A stretch of 36,861 bases of DNA from Bacillota bacterium. GTDB taxonomy: Bacteria > Bacillota_E > RBS10-35 > JAJYVN01. A program made the position numbers and the translations under genes. The notes beneath the pieces are model-generated. The model was not told where the DNA came from and searched no databases. It saw only the letters and a program-made list of their open reading frames with translations. Positions 35,011 to 36,861 of the stretch are shown here, in pieces; position 1 is the first letter of the stretch; each line of letters starts with the position of its first letter. The stretch covers positions 1 to 36,861 of the forward strand of contig JAJZWQ010000006.1 in assembly GCA_021846605.1 (NCBI GenBank), written 5' to 3'.

Positions 35011-36227
35011 GCACGCCCGAGCGCGACCCGCGGACGGCTGGCGGCGACCGGCGCCGCATCCTGGCCGCCACGGCCCTGCGCAACTTCGGCTTCGGCCTGC
35101 TCTCGGTCCAACTTGTGTTGGCCTGGCGTGCCCGGGGGTTCTCTCCCGCGCTCATCGGGGCCATCTTCGCCATCGCGCTGGTGGCCGCCGGGCTGATCAG
35201 CGGCTCGGTCGGGCTCTACGCGCACCGCTTCGGCCGGCGGCGACTCCTGTTCGCCCAGGCCCTGGCGATGTCCACCGGGGGGCTCCTGTTGGCGCTGGGG
35301 CACTCCCCCTGGCCGGCCCTGCTGGCCGCCGCCGGGGCCACCTTCAGCCCAGGGGGCAAGGACGTCGGGGGCATGCTCCCGCTGGAGCAGGCCGCCCTGG
35401 CCCAGGTGACCCACGGCGAGCGGCGGACGGCGGCCTACGCCCGGTACAACCTCTTGGCCTCGGCTGGCGGGGCGCTGGGCGTCCTGGCGGTCGCCGCACT
35501 TCCCTCAGGCGGGCACGCCACGTCCGTCGCGCTGGGCATCTACGTGCTCGGGGGCGTGGCCCTGGCGACCCTGTATATCGGGCTGTCGGCGGCGGTCGAG
35601 GGGGGAGGCCGACCCGCGACCAGACCGGGGCTGGGCCCCAGCCGGGGGGCCGTGCTGCGCCTGTCCGCCCTCTTCGGGGTGGACGCGTTGGCCGGGGGGC
35701 TGGTGGTGCAGGGGCTGATGGTGCTGTGGTTCCACCAGCGCTTCGGCGTGGGCGCCGGTACCCTGGGACCGCTGTTCTTCTGCGCCAACCTGGCCTCGGC
35801 CCTGTCCTTTCTGGCCGCGGCGCCCCTGGCCCGGCGCTTCGGCCTGCTCCGCACCATGGTCTTCACCCATCTGCCCTCCAACGTGCTGCTCCTGCTGCTG
35901 CCCTTCGCCCCGGGGCTCCCGGCCGCGGCCGCGCTCCTGGTGGCCCGCAGCCTGCTGTCCCAGCTGGACGTGCCCACGCGCCAGGCCTACACCATGGAAC
36001 TGGTGCAGCCCGAAGAGCGTGCCGCGGCCGCCGGGGTGACGGCCTCGGTGCGCGGCTTCGCCGGTGCCGTCTCCCCCACGCTCAGCGGCTGGGCGCTGGC
36101 GGCCGGGCTCCCCGCGTTGCCGTTCGTCCTGGCGGGAAGCCTGAAGGCGGCCTACGACCTGACGCTGTATGCCGTCTTTCGCACGCGCCCCGCGGCGCCC
36201 GGCGGGACGCCGCGCCTCGCCCCCTGA
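35007..36227 (+). CDS. MFS transporter
   Basis: A major facilitator superfamily permease of roughly 400 residues with about 11-12 TM helices in two halves and the loop motif YAHRFGRRRLL after helix 2. RNFGFGLLSVQLVLAW appears to be helix 1, VGLYAHRFGRRR marks the helix 2-3 loop, and LDVPTRQAYTMELVQPEERAAA lies in the second half. The substrate is unknown. The start is a problem: the only ATG/GTG/TTG codons in frame (GTG 35112, TTG 35115) would cut off most of helix 1. The hydrophobic, MFS-like sequence extends back to CTG 35007, which overlaps the stop of the preceding gene (CTGA), so a CTG start by translational coupling is proposed. No strong Shine-Dalgarno is seen. Confidence 0.82.
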   Translation: MSTPERDPRTAGGDRRRILAATALRNFGFGLLSVQLVLAWRARGFSPALIGAIFAIALVAAGLISGSVGLYAHRFGRRRLLFAQALAMSTGGLLLALGHSPWPALLAAAGATFSPGGKDVGGMLPLEQAALAQVTHGERRTAAYARYNLLASAGGALGVLAVAALPSGGHATSVALGIYVLGGVALATLYIGLSAAVEGGGRPATRPGLGPSRGAVLRLSALFGVDALAGGLVVQGLMVLWFHQRFGVGAGTLGPLFFCANLASALSFLAAAPLARRFGLLRTMVFTHLPSNVLLLLLPFAPGLPAAAALLVARSLLSQLDVPTRQAYTMELVQPEERAAAAGVTASVRGFAGAVSPTLSGWALAAGLPALPFVLAGSLKAAYDLTLYAVFRTRPAAPGGTPRLAP

Positions 36228-36326
36228 CAACCCCAGCCACCAGCAGGATGCTGCTGCCAAGCTCTTGGTTCCGCGCCACCAAGGACACGGAGGCGAACGC
36301 CGCGCGGCGCCGGGAGGGTGGCACGC
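36228..36326. other. Short gap after the MFS gene
   Basis: About 100 bases with no gene. It ends with the GGGAGGGTGG ribosome binding site of the lipoprotein-like frame. Confidence 0.3.
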
Positions 36327-36700
36327 ATGCATTGCTCGGCGTCATGGGCTGCGCTCTTGGGCGCCCTCCTGGTGGGGAGCGCGCTGGTGGCCTGCGGCTC
36401 CGCGGGACCCGACCCGGCCACGCTCCCCGCGCGGCCGGCACGGGCAGGGCCCCTGCGACCTGGTCAGCGGCCAGGACCCGGCGTCACGCGCCGCCGAAGC
36501 CGAGGTGCTGCGCGCGGCCCTGGCCCGCCTACCGGGGGAGTTGCGCACGGTCTTGGTCCTGCACTTCTGCGCGGGGCCGTCCGGCCGTACGAGTTGCTGC
36601 TGGCGCGGCTCATCCTGGTGGGCGGCTGCGATCTGGCGATGGCCCTGCTCGCCAGCCTGGCGCTCTTGGCCGGGGGTGCATCCCACGAATGTGGCGGGCA
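36327..36700 (+). pseudogene. Degenerate fragments: lipoprotein signal joined to sigma-region-4-like sequence
   Basis: ATG 36327, after GGGAGGGTGG, opens a convincing lipoprotein signal: MHCSASWAALLGALLVGSAL with the lipobox LVAC. From about 36450 coding-type composition moves to another frame, which reads DPASRAAEAEVLRAALARLP, ELRTVLVLHFCAG. This resembles the start of sigma-70 region 4 of ECF sigma factors (LRxALxxLPxxxRxVLxLHF). It breaks again after CAG, near 36575, where the first frame continues as RPYELLLARLILVGG to a stop at 36758. The two parts do not normally belong together, so this looks like a deletion-joined or eroded region. The sigma similarity is tentative. Confidence 0.35.
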
Positions 36701-36712
36701 AGGCAACAGCAA

Positions 36713-36730
36713 TGTTAAGGAATTGTTAAG
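36713..36730. promoter_or_regulatory. Pho-box-like direct repeat
   Basis: TGTTAAG occurs at 36713-36719 and 36724-36730, an 11-bp period. On the other strand this reads TTAACA, five bases, TTAACA, which is the pattern of PhoP/PhoB-family sites in Firmicutes. It is an A+T-rich island in GC-rich DNA. The gene starting near 36824 is the nearest downstream candidate. Confidence 0.4.
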
Positions 36731-36764
36731 AACCAGGAATCCCCAGGGGTCGGGATGAAGCCCC

Positions 36765-36812
36765 CCCCGACTTGGCCCAAGCCCGGCCAGGCAATCCAAC
36801 GCCAAGTCGGGG
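36765..36812 (+). promoter_or_regulatory. 12-bp inverted repeat / leader hairpin
   Basis: CCCCGACTTGGC (36765-36776) and GCCAAGTCGGGG (36801-36812) pair perfectly around a 24-base loop. The right arm runs into GGGGAGAGG, the ribosome binding site of the frame at 36824, so folding could hide it. It could instead be a terminator for the upstream fragment or an operator. Confidence 0.5.
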
Positions 36813-36823
36813 AGAGGCGTTCG

Positions 36824-36861
36824 GTGAGCGTAGCAGATGGGATGCAGCGGGGCCAGTCGGT
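36824..36861 (+). CDS. Possible 5' end of a gene leaving the window
   Basis: GTG 36824 follows GGGGAGAGG by six bases and opens a frame that runs without a stop to the window end (MSVADGMQRGQSV). It is too short to identify. Confidence 0.35.
   Translation, partial: MSVADGMQRGQS

Overview
The window is very GC-rich (near 70% by eye) bacterial chromosomal DNA with tightly packed genes, purine-rich Shine-Dalgarno sequences and many GTG/TTG starts. A leucine-type T-box leader, a secreted protein with S-layer homology (SLH) domains, a Mn-type superoxide dismutase and Ycf48-like propeller repeats together suggest a high-GC monoderm, for example a deep Firmicutes lineage such as the Symbiobacterium/Thermaerobacter/Sulfobacillus-type groups. 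That placement is inference: no rRNA or other phylogenetic marker is present.

Layout. 1-400: remnant of an IS110-type transposase. 600-4441 (+): leuB, ilvE and ilvB, a branched-chain amino acid operon. 4567-5743: a zinc-ribbon mini-gene facing a luciferase-like flavin oxidoreductase. 5832-10084 (+): an OmpR-type response regulator, its sensor kinase and an exported 11-repeat Ycf48/BNR-like propeller protein. 10163-10864 (-): a DUF981-like membrane protein. 11254-14835: an accessory patch in which a GH99-like glycoside hydrolase lies between two decayed transposase genes. 15271-21291 (+): a 2006-residue modular surface protein with four copies of an unfamiliar Cys-containing module, Ig-like repeats, an IPT/TIG domain and three SLH domains, plus an exact 0.73-kb internal duplication. 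21327-22982: DUF402 protein, a small unknown protein and a PilZ protein. 22979-26479 (-): T-box leader, then ilvN, ilvC and leuA. 26530-28891: divergent gnd and sodA. 28981-32540 (+): two TIM-barrel sugar isomerase/epimerase-like genes and an M24 peptidase homologue lacking most metal ligands. 32575-33765 (-): an unknown gene broken by two frameshifts. 33883-36227 (+): signal peptidase I, a membrane-anchored unknown and an MFS transporter. 36228-36861: degenerate fragments, then a Pho-box-like direct repeat, a strong hairpin and the first codons of a gene running off the edge.

How it fits together. Six leucine/isoleucine/valine genes are split over two distant operons. The catalytic acetolactate synthase subunit (ilvB) sits with leuB and ilvE; the regulatory subunit (ilvN) sits with ilvC and leuA under a leucine T-box. 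ilvD and leuCD are not in the window. The surface protein, propeller protein, signal peptidase and GH99-like enzyme point to an active cell-envelope or glycan biology. The most novel-looking items are the repeated Cys module of the surface protein and the isomerase/M24-like cluster. No CRISPR array, tRNA, rRNA or obvious defence or toxin system was found.
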